Part shown: positions 21,143 through 31,547 of the stretch, one piece after another
Numbering within the stretch: the first letter of the stretch is position 1
Layout of the letters: each line of letters opens with the position of its first letter
Assembly (NCBI GenBank): GCA_963971575.1
Contig: OZ020611.1
Span: 240,088,654-240,152,653, forward strand
Source of the DNA: Liopterus haemorrhoidalis
Taxonomy: Eukaryota; Arthropoda; Insecta; Coleoptera; Dytiscidae
Direction of reading: 5' to 3'
Length of the DNA: 64,000 nucleotides
The notes under the pieces: model-generated
The model's input: only the letters and a program-made list of their open reading frames with translations
Told to the model about the DNA's origin: nothing
The model's database searches: none
Made by a program: the position numbers and the translations under genes

Positions 21143-21240
21143 TTTTTAAATAAATTTAGAATCCAACAAGTTGCACATTTAAAGTATCTTGAACTTACAC
21201 CAGACAAAAAATTTGGCAACACAGTTTAGTTTAATGATAT
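21143..21240. repeat. direct repeat H, right copy
   Basis: Partner of 17738-17831. It follows the last HINE 3-prime end immediately. Confidence 0.8.
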
Positions 21241-21808
21241 TTTTTAAAATAAATAGCTTAAAATAAGGACACAGTAAAATACAAGATCCTTCAACATCCG
21301 AGCCCTAAACGCCATGTAGATTTTTCAATTTCCAGCATATTTTAACTCGTTTTAACTTGCATGCGTATTCTGGCATTTAACGCCACCACAAATATAAACT
21401 TCATTAAGTCTAGATTTTATTTCTCACTTTAACGGCTGCTCTATAATTACCAGCGTGTCGTCAGCTCGTCACTTACATCTTACATCACTGCCTTTGTTTA
21501 CTTCCTCGCCTTCGACCTAACGACAGGTAGTTAACTTACACGTGCTACTCACACGCACAAATTAACTGGCCATTTAATTAATTGCCTCTGTGACAACAGA
21601 TATATTCACACGAGCTATCACAGAGAAAAGGGTTGGCATTGTTGTCAAAATTGTCAGTTTATTAAAACGGGATTATACATGTTTCTGTTTCTGAAATTTT
21701 AATCTACTTTTTTTCACAAAAGGATGGCTTACTTATTTATGGAAAGTGTTCTAAAATGACACAATAGGACGTATTAAATATGATGTGAAATAAGAAATTT
21801 GAAACAAT
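21241..21808. other. no identified content
   Basis: This region is of less extreme base composition than its neighbours. I see no gene, repeat or terminal structure. Confidence 0.5.
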
Positions 21809-22409
21809 GTACGAGGGTTACCTTTTATGTTCTTACAAACGACCACTAGATGGCAATATTGAAATGTGTCATTACTATTAGGTCGTCAAGGATGAAATAT
21901 GTAGAAAAAAAAGGCAAAGTTGGTTGATAACTTACAAATATAAAGAATTATTTTATTCCACCCATATTGTCTATACACTTTTGCCATTTAAGCGGCAGGT
22001 TGTTCAGTCCGGTGGTATAAAATCCTAGCGGACGAGAGTCAATGAATTCCTGGAAGGCCAGTTTTACAGCATTGTCGGAATTAAACTGTTTTCCTATTAA
22101 AAAGTTGTCCAAATTGCGGAAGAAGTGGTAGTCGGTGGGGGCTAGGTCTGGTGAGTATGGAAGACGATGAAGAAGTTCCAACTCCAATTCCTGTAGTTAT
22201 GCCACAGTCATTTGTGCAGTGTGTGGTCTAGCGTTATCATGCAATAAGATAGGAGTCGATCTGCTGACCAATCTGGGATGTTTTTCTTTAAGTTTTTGCA
22301 TCATTTCGGCCAGATGGTTGCAGTATATTTCTGCTGTTTTTTCCCGAGTTGCTGCATATTCCCTTTTAGAAGAAGTAATTTCTGATGAATGATATACGTG
22401 CAGAAACAT
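21809..22409 (-). pseudogene. mariner transposase C-terminal half, one in-frame stop
   Basis: The element end at 21810-21830 is the same ACGAGGGTTACCT-type inverted repeat as at the window start. The minus-strand frame (21948-22340) reads EIYCNHLAEMM, ILLHDNARPHTAQ with the second catalytic D, and after a TAA at 22196 LPYSPDLAPTDYHFF with the third D, 34 residues later, which is the mariner DD34D spacing. It ends with LPLKWQKCIDN, the family's usual C-terminus. The N-terminal half including the first D is missing at the junction with hAT sequence near 22410, and residues before EIYC do not match mariner. Confidence 0.85.
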
Positions 22410-22469
22410 TTTTACATTTTATTAATTTTCAAAAACATAAGGACAATATCAATGTTATTAATGCAATTT

Positions 22470-23046
22470 TTTTTTGCACAAACTATTGTTAACGTTCAAG
22501 AAGCTTTTGGAGAAAGATTTAAAGAGTTTAGAAAACATAAAGCTACACTAGCTCTTTTGACAAAACCAATTGAAGCAGATATGCAGCAATTACATTTATC
22601 ACCATTCCCATTGATTAATAAGGTGCAATTTGAACTTCAATTATTGGATTTGAAATCCAAAGATTTATGGAATAATATATTCTTAAAACTTAATTCTGAA
22701 CTGGAAAGTTTAGAAAGAGAAAAGTTCATTTTATCCAGCATAAGTGGACCGAAATTCGCAATCTTAAAGATGTAGATAAAATTGTTTTCGAAGCTTGGAA
22801 TCGTCTTCAAGAATCGTTCAATATTTAAAAAATTATGCTTTTGGACTACTGACAATTTTCGGATCCACGCATTACTGTGAGCAAGTCTTTTCACATATGA
22901 AATTAATAGTCAGTTTAGAAGTAATCTTACTGACCTGAAACTTGAGTGCTGCCTTAATTTAAAGATTACTGAATATTTACCAAATATTGAAGTCTTATCG
23001 AACAATATGCAAGTAGCAATCGTCCCAGTTAAAAAAAAAATCAGCT
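22470..23046 (+). pseudogene. hAT transposase C-terminal region (GTF2IRD2/ZBED5-like)
   Basis: The first frame reads FGERFKEFRKHKATLALLT and QFELQLLDLKSKDLW, the helical region upstream of the dimerisation domain. A second frame from about 22822 reads KNYAFGLLTIFGSTHYCEQVF, where GSTHYCEQVFSHMKLI is the conserved hAT C-terminal dimerisation motif. A +1 shift near 22905 leads to FRSNLTDLKLECCLNLKIT. The catalytic DDE residues are outside the retained part. At least two frameshifts make it non-functional. Confidence 0.8.
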
Positions 23047-23162
23047 GTGGTCACCACAGGACCGACCGCCATCATAAAGTACTTATATAAAATACATGCT
23101 AGCAGCAGAGTAGAAATAACTTGGCCTAATATTTTCTAACAGAGATATTATTTATCATGACC

Positions 23163-23486
23163 ATGGAAACGTTACATATAAGTATGAAAAAATTGAGAAG
23201 TATAAGAAATTTTTAAAAAATTTTTACAAAAATTATTCGAAATTTTTCGTTTTATCAAAAAACGTCTCAAATAAAATTTATTAATTATTGCTTTTATAGC
23301 AACTTTTGTTCAATAAATTTTTTCGTAATATTCACAAAAATCTTAAAATCGACACGAGTAAACTCCCATTTTTAGTCAACCGATTTTTACCAAAAGTTGA
23401 TCAACTCATGCCATTGATGGCAGAAGCTTAAATATGATGTTTAATAAAAATCCTTTCAGCCGAATTTGCTCTGCACGTGTACACAG

Positions 23487-23521
<35 letters not shown>

Positions 23522-23655
23522 GACGGACAGACAGACCGACAGACATCATGCTAAAAATAGTCAAACCGTTATGTAGAGACCTCAATTCGTGGAGATCCAT
23601 CGAAATCTCGAAATGTCAAAATCAGTATGATCACAATACCTGCCTTATATAGGGT
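23163..23655 (-). repeat. dispersed repeat family 2, copy 2
   Basis: It is the reverse complement of parts of the 9.8-kb copy, including CGTCTCAAATAAAATTTATT, ATGACCATGGAAACGTTAC and CGACACGAGTAAACTCCC. A degenerate CAGA/GACG tract (23483-23546) replaces the GT tract. The outer end CCTGCCTTATATA corresponds to TATAAGGGGCAAG in copy 1. Confidence 0.6.
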
Positions 23656-24032
23656 TGGCGGTCGGTAATTATTATATTGTAATATACTGGCAAGCAATAG
23701 GTACCACAAACTAAATGTATAAGTAAATATTAATTTATTTATACATTATATTTTAATAACAATTTTTAGGTTTTTTTCTTAAATATAGCATATATTTTTT
23801 AGCGGCTCTTCCATGTTATTGTTTTTGTTTTCAATATAGATTTGGTTCTTTGTCACTGAAAGGTTGCCGACCCCTGTTATAGGCGAATATTTTGAAAAGC
23901 AATAAAACAGTATTTCCAAAAAATAAAGATTTCTTTCTTAGTTTTTGTAAAAACTTAAAAGGTAGCGATCGTAACAAAAATTCAACACTAAAATACAGTA
24001 TTAACCACAAACAATACTGCAGTACTTAGTAC

Positions 24033-24347
24033 AATTGAGAAGTGACATTACCGTTGGCGGCGCTGTTTTTCAAGGCAATATGGCTGAATTGTCTAGTATT
24101 CAGCTGTCAATATGCTAACAGCGAACAGGTTAATTTAAGCACAATACATTTTTATTTTATGAAAATGTATCTATCGACATTTTAACAAAAAATCAACACT
24201 AGAAAATATGTAATAATTTCAAACAGTACTACAGTCGCGTAGTACAATATTTCACCACCAGACTGCGTATCCGAGCGTGTCAGTTCTCAATAATTTTGCT
24301 CGAATACGCCATCAGTCCCCGTATTCGAGCGTTGTCACTTCTCAATA
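24033..24347. mobile_element. MITE with ATTGAGAAGTGACA ends
   Basis: The left terminus AATTGAGAAGTGACATT and the inverted right terminus TGTCACTTCTCAATA bound the element. Its first 260 bp are closely related to the insert inside the MITE at 42.15 kb. The right end carries an extra copy of the TCGAGCG...TTCTCAATA segment. No coding capacity. Confidence 0.65.
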
Positions 24348-24349
24348 GA

Positions 24350-25015
24350 TTGGCCATCCCTGGTCCTAAATCTTGTCAAAAATATCATCCAGGATCGAAA
24401 CTAATATCAAAATTATACTAAAATTTATTAATATGGTTTAAATTTTCAAATAAAATAATGAAAAAATAATAAACTAATAAATTGAAAAGCTTATTTCTTC
24501 TGACAACACAAATATTATTAAAATAATTCGTAAACCAGTTAATAATATACAAGCATGATACTCAACAAACTAACCTAACTTACTTAATTATTTATTCAGC
24601 TTTATAACCGGTAGATAACTCTGGACATGTGTTCTCTGTTTATTTTCTGAGCGAGATTAAAAAACCCGAAATGAACGAATCAAACTATGCAGTTATTTAT
24701 TGCATGTCTACATTTCTGTTCTATTCTTTTTATAAATTTTATTTCGCCATTGTTTTTTAATGGGTCGTTAAATGAGAATAGAATTAGGGCGTTGCCAACG
24801 ATATTCACACGAGAAATGAATTTAGTAATTGCTTACCGATACAGATTGATGGATCCAATAAAACTCTCTTACCTGAAACACAAATAAAAAATGTTATAAA
24901 TCTCGATTGTATTTTACATTAAAAAGAACAATGAAAAAGAGAAATTAAAGTTTAATTATTATATACGAGGGCGACCTGCATTTTATTATTATTAATAATT
25001 ATAATAATAATAATA
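24350..25015. other. no identified content
   Basis: AT-rich sequence with no recognised feature until the AAT microsatellite at about 24990. Confidence 0.5.
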
Positions 25016-25019
25016 ATAA

Positions 25020-25330
25020 TAGCATTTGGGTGGCATGAAAGCCTCCTATCGAAGGGAAATCGAGTCCATTCCCGTCTGTAGATCTTCTGCCAACTCTTTG
25101 ATCTGCAGGATGCAGAAAGCAGTGCTGCTCGGGTCACTTCGCATTGTGCGGGCACTGGATCTAGCGTAATTTCCGCGGCTGCATATCGCCAGGGTTTGGG
25201 ATGCAGTCGTGTGTATTTAGCTCCACTAGTCTCTAGTATGACGCGGCTCAAAAGGTTGCTGAAGTTTGAGATTAGTGGACGCTTGTCAAGACCTGACAAA
25301 CCCCATAATAATAATATTATTATAATTATT
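25020..25330 (+). pseudogene. LINE ORF C-terminus and 3-prime tail with AAT repeats
   Basis: One plus-strand frame reads GGMKASYRREIESIPVCRSS and then RMQKAVLLGSLRIVRALDLA, resembling the conserved end of several LINE polyproteins (IG.LGG, then LQK.ALLG..RILR). The sequence ends GTCAAGACCTGACAAACCCC followed by an AAT-type microsatellite, a common LINE tail. A near-identical copy lies at 54.24 kb on the other strand. The 5-prime side is another AAT tract, so only about 290 bp remain. Another open frame is shared by both copies simply because the DNA is so similar. Confidence 0.55.
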
Positions 25331-25882
25331 GATTATTTTATTTTATTATTATTATTATTTATTTTTTTTTGTCTATACAAATTATGAATTATCATTATAC
25401 AAGGGTCAGGTTAGAATAGGGGATAGGTTACGCCACCGCTCTGGATAGCCTGCAACATTAACATTGTATCATCAATCTCTGAATTATAAATGAATGCAAT
25501 AGGGGATACGAATAAAATTTAAATTTCCTTAAAACTACATTTTTTTGATATGTTAATGTTAGTTATGTCACCTAACAAAACAAAAATCACACTTTAATTA
25601 ATATTACAGTCAAATTTTTTAATTAAAATATTGTAAATTTGAAATAAGCCGACCACAGCGCGAAGGTTGCCGAGTAAATACGACTGAGCATGACGTCAAA
25701 CCCTAGACGGCCCAGACTACAACATAATCTTTACGTGTGTATATTGTATTGTTCGAGATTTTTGTATTTGTTTTTAAACAATTTTCCACGCATTTGTTAT
25801 TAAAATGGCAGATAAATATTTTGTTTGGGCTCAGAGTGATAATTTACCCAACATTGATGCTTTCATGCTCATGGAATATATG
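25331..25882. other. no identified content
   Basis: AT-rich. It contains AGGGGATAGG-type motifs at 25417 and 25500 that recur near 27330, but no feature I can name. Confidence 0.45.
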
Positions 25883-25887
25883 AAAAA

Positions 25888-26773
25888 TTGATGTGAAGTG
25901 TGAATATTCACACATTTCAGGGTTTCGCAGGTATATAATAAGTGAAGGCGGTATGCTGAGTGTGTAGGACAAATTTTACTTTGTAGTAATCACGGCAAAA
26001 TGAACGATATTTTTAAAATAATTTGTCGTCTGTTAATCATATAATAAGACTGGTTATTAAATTTACGCTCTTAAAAATTAAATACAACATTTGTCAAAAT
26101 ATAACTAGAATTTTGACAAAATAATTTCAACATAATAAAAATGCAAAAACTCGAACTCGAAACCCTTCGTTTTCCAGCTTACGACACCAGTGCTCTAACC
26201 CATTAAGCTATCGCACGCCTTGCATGTGAGTGTCTTACATTGGTATAACTTTTGTACTTTGTGAACCAAAAACCACAAAAAATGCGTTATTTTCCGAAAA
26301 CATAATCTGATCAAAAATTCCTGTTGTACTATTTCGGTTCACACCAATATACATTACTTAGAATTTTTTTAGATTTTTAGTTTAAACCATCTGGGCTACA
26401 GGGTGTGGGACAAAATTTTTTTTGCACATTTTTGGCAAAAATCGCATCAAAATAATTTATTTTGCAAAAATAAAAATTTGATCGTTAATCCACGTACTAA
26501 GGACTTTCATTTGATACCCTACTCAGAATTTAAAAAAAATATTTTTGTTTTCGATGAGCACATATTTGTTTATATTTTTAGGGGGGTATGTTTTTTAGAT
26601 GTTTTAGTATTTTTCCTATGTGCGGGTCAAAGATTTGTATAAGCTTGCCAAATTTCAACTCTCTAGGTTTAGCCGTTTGGCTACAATTTTTACCGAACAG
26701 ACAGACAGACAGACAGACAGACAGACGACAAAATGACGGTATAAGGGTTTTTTGGTCATACCTACAAAACCCT
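25888..26773 (-). mobile_element. HINE-like element, subfamily 1b, complete
   Basis: The 3-prime end TTGATGTGAAGTGTGAA at 25888 and the 5-prime end ACCTACAAAACCCT at 26773 are both intact, each bordered by AAAAA (25883-25887 and 26774-26778). It is the best reference for subfamily 1b, whose block between the 3-prime hairpin and the T-rich tract (TGCTGAGTGTGTAGGACAAA and beyond) differs from the main subfamily. Confidence 0.75.
26149..26219 (-). other. tRNA-Thr(CGT)-like module
   Basis: The minus strand reads ATAGCTTAATGGGTTAGAGC, then ACTGGTGTCGTAAGCTGG, then TTTCGAGTTCGAGTT. The first parts match the D-arm and anticodon arm of eukaryotic tRNA-Thr (GCTCAGTGGTTAGAGC and CTGGTCTTGTAAACCAG in typical genes). 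The anticodon position, plus-strand 26181-26183, is CGT. The variable and T-arm regions have extra bases, so a folded functional tRNA is doubtful. Confidence 0.65.
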
Positions 26774-26778
26774 AAAAA

Positions 26779-28325
26779 TAATGAATGCTACAGTGCTGAA
26801 GAAATACGTGGTGTCAAAACAGACTTGTAAGTAAACCACTTATGTATTCTATAACTTCATGTAAACAATAAACGCTGCAACTCTGTAAAAATGTAATTTA
26901 GATGTCAGAATTTTACTACATTGTTTACATTACGTTACACGAAGTTACAAAACGTTAGAGGCATAATTGAAATACTGCAATATAGGTTATATATTTTAAT
27001 ATAAAATTTAATTCGGTAAACATGTATAAAATGTTTTTATAGAATTAAACTTTATTTTAATTAAAATCACTCTAACTTTACACAATCTATAAAAGTTATA
27101 CACGCAAATAAGTTCACCACAGACTGTGTAGGCTGTACGCTGTACACTGGGTAGGCTGTACGCAGTACACTTATGTAGGGTATGACGTCACACGTGGTTT
27201 TCGCGCGCTACATACATTTATGATTTCTTTAAGTCTTTAAATTAAAAAAATAAAAATGCAAAACTGTTTTTTATGCTTTATGCAACAAGAGGAATATAAT
27301 GAAAATTTAAAAAAATATATACCTATCCCCTATTGGAATATGAATTAAATTCTTTAGATCTTTTTTAATTCAGACGGATCGTTAAATAAAGTTACCACAG
27401 TGTCCGTCTCAGAACGTCCAGTAGACGACAAGTATGTTCATATATTGTAAAGATAGTATTTTCTTCGTTTTTTTTTTTTTTGTCGACATTTTCTTCTTTG
27501 TATTTTTAAAAGCTTTATTTTGCCCCAGTTCTAGTTATGTTTTTACCGACCGCTACATATACAGGGTGTTTGTTTGAAACGGGGCACCTCGAATAACTCC
27601 TGTATAGCAACTATAGTGCTCCACGATGATTTTTTCTCGCGAAAAGTGCTCCGCGGCTCAAACAGTTTGGGAAACTCTGCTGTAGTGTATATCCAGAATT
27701 GTGAGAACTACTGCTTACTTATTTGTAATGGGCTCTACGTAAATCTATGGTTCAAATTATATACAAAATCTTCCTCATTTCTCAAATACATTTACGTTAA
27801 AAATTATGTTTCCAGTTTATTTTCCTAATAGCACGGTAACATTAACAGCGCCAGTAATTAGACGAGGTTAATTTATGCGTTGTTTTAGTGTCCGGTATTC
27901 AATAACGGCTGGTAATTAGAAAATAGCTCGGTACAAGATGGCGCAGTTAAACGCCACTTGTATATTTCACTATTTAATTAGTTTGTTTATTGTTTGACAT
28001 GTTACAATTTATGTGTTTATGGAAAGACGTGAAATATATGAATTACTACATTATGAATATATCAGAGTAATATGATACTTTCTCAATATGTTAATTGGGA
28101 AATTTAATATTGATAAGTCTATTATTGCTTAGTCATATGACTAAACAGGCATCTTAATCGTTTCTAGCTAGGCTGCTGTCCAAGTCAATAAATAACAAGC
28201 AATTTTAGCCCATATTTATATTAATAAAATTGGAGACTATATCAGTTTATTTTTTTATTTTTTCGCGGATGTCGTGGCGCCCTCTGTGAGATTTTTATGC
28301 GCCCTCGCTATCGAGACATACACAT
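26779..28325. other. no gene identified; minor repeats
   Basis: It contains a short tandem duplication GTAGGCTGTACGCWGTACAC near 27138-27170 and an ACAGGGTGTTTGTTTGAAAC motif at 27561, a sequence common in insect repeats. Reading frames here have no recognisable domains. Confidence 0.45.
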
Positions 28326-28736
28326 TAGAGGTCTGCACGAGCCTACTTTGGACCAACTTTACCCGGCCCGGCCCGTTATGTTTTCAATCCGGCCCAGCCC
28401 GAGCCCGATAATATTATTACAATTATTGCATCTACCCGGCCCGAACCCGACAAAATTTTAAATTCGGCCCGAATAAACCTCGTTAAAAAAATATTATGAT
28501 ACAAAAATTTCTTACTATTTGTAATAAAATTCTTAAATTTGTAATAATTATAAAACTAGAAATTTAAAAACAAAATATATTTTTTAACGAAGGTTTAAAA
28601 ATATATTATTTAAAGGTATTATTGTTCTTATCCGGCCCGAGCCCGAATATAATACATGTCAGTCGGCCCGAACCCGGCCCTCGGGCCGGGTCGGGCCTGG
28701 GCCCACGGGCCAAGCCCGAGCCCGTGCAGACCTCTA
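28326..28736. mobile_element. hAT MITE with GGCCCG-rich ends, 411 bp
   Basis: Termini TAGAGGTCTGCACGAGCC and, inverted, TAGAGGTCTGCACGGGCT lie between perfect 8-bp duplications ATACACAT (28318-28325 and 28737-28744). The subterminal regions are packed with GGCCCG/CGGGCC in both orientations around an AT-rich centre. No coding capacity. Confidence 0.92.
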
Positions 28737-28744
28737 ATACACAT

Positions 28745-28905
28745 ACTGAGCCCAATATTCACATCGCATCTATTAGTGATTCGACTTGCGCTAGATTAGA
28801 CGATCTTGCGAACTACGAGTGTTTACATATTTTCTGTTTTTATGCGCCCTCAATAACATTTGAATTTATATTGCGCCCTTTTGACAAAAAGGTTGTCGAC
28901 CCCTG
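28745..28905. mobile_element. right end of a hAT-like element
   Basis: It ends AGGTTGTCGACCCCTG at 28890-28905, a CAGGGGTCGACAACC-type hAT terminus. GCGCCCT motifs occur on both sides of the MITE at 28.3 kb (28278, 28850, 28873), so the MITE inserted into this element. The left terminus was not located. Confidence 0.5.
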
Positions 28906-29734
28906 GGCTGTAAGGAGTTTAAAAAATTTAAAACTGTTTATTAAAAAACTTGAAATATCTCCCTTATTATCCACTTAACAGAAAAATATATGCAACAAAA
29001 ATTGTTTATAGTAATAAAATAATTTTTTTCTGTACAATGAATTTTTTCATTTATATGAATATTTGGGGGATAATAAAAATAAAAAAATTATTTAAATTTC
29101 AATCGCAGTTTTTTCAATATTTTTTTTATTTAAGGATATTAAACTAATAATTGAATTCAGAAAAAAATACGCTATCGAATAGATAGTAAAAATATGTATA
29201 GTCCCATTTGAAAAAATATAACTTTGTACTCTAACTTGAAAACCACTGGTTTTAAAAATTACTTTCTTTTTTAAGCAGATGTCCCTCTTGGTCTCCTACA
29301 ACTTCGTTGTATAGTATTTTTTTGCAACTATAATAGTAAAGCTAATATTGGCGGTGGTCGGTTTCGCTGTTACAGAAACATGTAAATAAATATATACCTA
29401 TATGAGTATACAGATTTCCCAGTAACCATTTTTTATTTACAACTATATAAACAACGATTGAAGTAGCAATAGACAGAAAAAACCGTATGAAAATAGGATC
29501 AACAGTTCTCGAGTGAACGAACGGTCGGTCGGATGGACGGATCGACGGACGAATGAACGGTCGGTCCGACGGATGAATCAATGGACCGACAGACAGACAG
29601 ACACTGACTTTTATAAATACAGAGAAAAACGACAGCACACAATGGTAAAGCTATAGGACAAACAACTTTGACGGCAGCTTTTGATTTTTATCGATGATAT
29701 TAATCCATAAATAAAAGATGGAACAGTTATAATT
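28906..29734. repeat. gene-free; degenerate GACN minisatellite
   Basis: A stretch at 29516-29602 is made of imperfect CGGTCGGT, GGACGGAT and GACAGACA tetramers, like a decayed CTGT tract. No gene recognised on either side. Confidence 0.5.
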
Positions 29735-30992
29735 TTTGTTTAATGAAATGCGGATCTTTTTCAAACTTGCCGCGCAAACATAGTGTATAGTTCAAAGTTT
29801 CAACACATATGGCGTTTTGTTAAGTTATCATTAAGTGTCAAATGCGTATAGGTTATAATTTGAAAAGTGATCATATAGTTTTGTTTTACTGTGTTAAAAA
29901 TGTCAAATTTGTGCCAAATAAAGAGCATTCGCGGACAGTACTACTGTTTTGTTTTCATTTGAAAAAAACTGCTGCTGAATCATACCGACTATATAATGCG
30001 AATGAATATGCTCCATCGCAAGATACGTATGAACGATGGTTTCGGCGTTTCAAAAGTGGTGACTTTGATCTTAGAGACAAAGAACATGGAAAACCTCCAA
30101 AAAAAATATGAAGATACAAAATTGGAAACAATGCTACAGGAAGACGATAGTCAATCACAAAAACTACTAGCAGAGCAGTTAGGCGTTAGTCAACAAGCTG
30201 TTTCCAATCGCCTATGAGAGATGGGTAAGATCCAGAAAGTCGGCAGATGGGTTCCACATGCATTGAATGAGAGGCAGATGGAAAAACGCAAAAACACTTG
30301 TGAAATTTTGCTTGCACGATACAAAATAAAGTCTTTTTTGCATCGTATCATTACTGGCGATGAAAAATGAATTTATTTTGAAAATCCCAAACGCAAAAAA
30401 TCATGGGTGAACCCAGGCTCACCATCCACATCAACTGCAAGACCGAATCGCTTTGGCACTGTACTTGGTGGGACCAAAAGAGTGTGGTCTATTATGAATT
30501 GTTAAAACCTGGTGAAACAGTTAATACCCAACGCTACCAACAACAACTGATCGAACTGAACCATTCGCTGATCATAAAACGACCAGAATACGAAAGAAGA
30601 CAGCACAAGGTAATTTTTCTTCACGATAACGCTCCATCACATAAGGCAAAAGCAGTTTGCAACACATTGGAGGCACTCAAGTGGGAAGTGCTACCCCATG
30701 CCGCTTACTCACCAGACTTGGCCCCTTCAGATTACTACTTGTTCGCATCGATGGGTCACGCATTTGCCGAGCAGCACTTTTGTTCATATGAAAATGTGAA
30801 TGAATGGCTAAGATGAATGGTTTGCGGGGAAAGGGGAAGAGTTCTACTGGCGAGGTATTCACAAATTGCCTGAAAGATGGGGAAAATGTATAACTTCTAA
30901 TGGAGCATACTTTGAATAAATAAACTTTTACTGTTCTTTTGCGTTTAATGTGTTTTATTTTAGAAAAAATCCGCATTTCATACTTGTAGACC
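29735..30992 (+). mobile_element. mariner element (Mos1-like), decayed
   Basis: The right end TTTCATACTTGTAGACCTGGTA (near 30976-30996) and a partly decayed left end with GAAATGCGGATC (near 29748) are inverted relatives. They enclose a whole but broken transposase gene. The length is normal for mariner at about 1.26 kb. Confidence 0.75.
29930..30919 (+). pseudogene. mariner transposase, full length but with stops and frameshifts
   Basis: In order: KKTAAESYRLYNANEYAPSQ (first helix-turn-helix), RWFRRFKSGDFDLRDKEHG (hinge), AEQLGVSQQAVSNRL (second helix-turn-helix), RWVPHALNERQ, HRIITGDEK followed by a stop where Trp is expected, LLKPGETVN, FLHDNAPSHKAKAV with the second D, and YSPDLAPSDYYLF with the third D 34 residues on. 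The C-terminus is EEFYWRGIHKLPERWGKC, as in mauritiana-type mariners. Frame changes occur near 30110, at a stop near 30216, near 30370 and after 30816. All three catalytic aspartates are still encoded. Confidence 0.88.
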
Positions 30993-31539
30993 TGGTATAT
31001 GTTTATTGTTGCCCTTAAAATGTAATTAATAAAAAAATTACATTAGTTTTATTCGAATTAAGAAATAAATTAATGTTATTACAAACTTTTGAGTTAAAAC
31101 ACTCGTAGGACGAATTATTACGAAAAGGGGCACGTATAATATTTCAGACTAAAAATCAGTATCTGATATGAAATGAATAGAAATAAATGAGGTGTATATT
31201 TGTGGAAATATAACCTGAATGTGTCGGTGAAGGTCGTCGCGAATCATTACGTTCATCCATCAAACAACAGGCGACTGTGGACCACCTACCGAGCACCTGC
31301 GATATTTTACAAATGAAATCATGTGTAAACAGCCTTTAAATAAACAGATTTATTACCCCTGAAATATTAATATAAAGATGAACAAATAAATCACGAACTT
31401 TTCACGTTTGGCTGACTATGTGGTTTTAAACAAATTTGGTTAAATTGTATTAAATTACAATATTGTCAACAGCAGACAATGACACCGAAAAATCGAGTTT
31501 GGTTAACCAATTATAAATTATCATAGAAAGTCACTATGA
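30993..31539. other. no identified content
   Basis: AT-rich sequence. The right part may be the decayed 5-prime region of the Tc1 element at 32.77 kb, but I cannot read protein in it. Confidence 0.4.
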
Positions 31540-31547
31540 TCGGCACA

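Larger units (their letters stand above)
22410..23876 (+). mobile_element. hAT element, 3-prime part
   Basis: It contains the transposase remnant at 22470-23046 and ends in GGTTGCCGACCCCTG at 23862-23876, the inverse of a CAGGGGTCGGCAACC hAT terminus. The terminal region has the GGCTCTTCCATGTT and TCACTGAAAGGTTGCC motifs seen in GTF2IRD2-like hAT ends. A family-2 repeat (23163-23655) is inserted between the gene and the terminus. The 5-prime end is lost at the mariner junction. Confidence 0.7.

Noticed and set aside
17738..21240. LTR retrotransposon with H repeats as LTRs
   Set aside because: H copies of about 95 bp lack TG...CA ends and target duplications, and the enclosed DNA is a HINE plus Helitron.
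25196..25387. Conserved protein frame shared by 25.2 and 54.4 kb (SRVILETSGAKYTRLH text)
   Set aside because: The two DNA copies are almost identical, so every frame looks conserved. The other strand's LINE-tail frame fits a known family better.
26149..26219. Functional tRNA-Thr gene
   Set aside because: The D-arm and anticodon arm match, but the variable and T-arm region has extra bases and no acceptor stem pairing was evident by eye, so I call it tRNA-like only.
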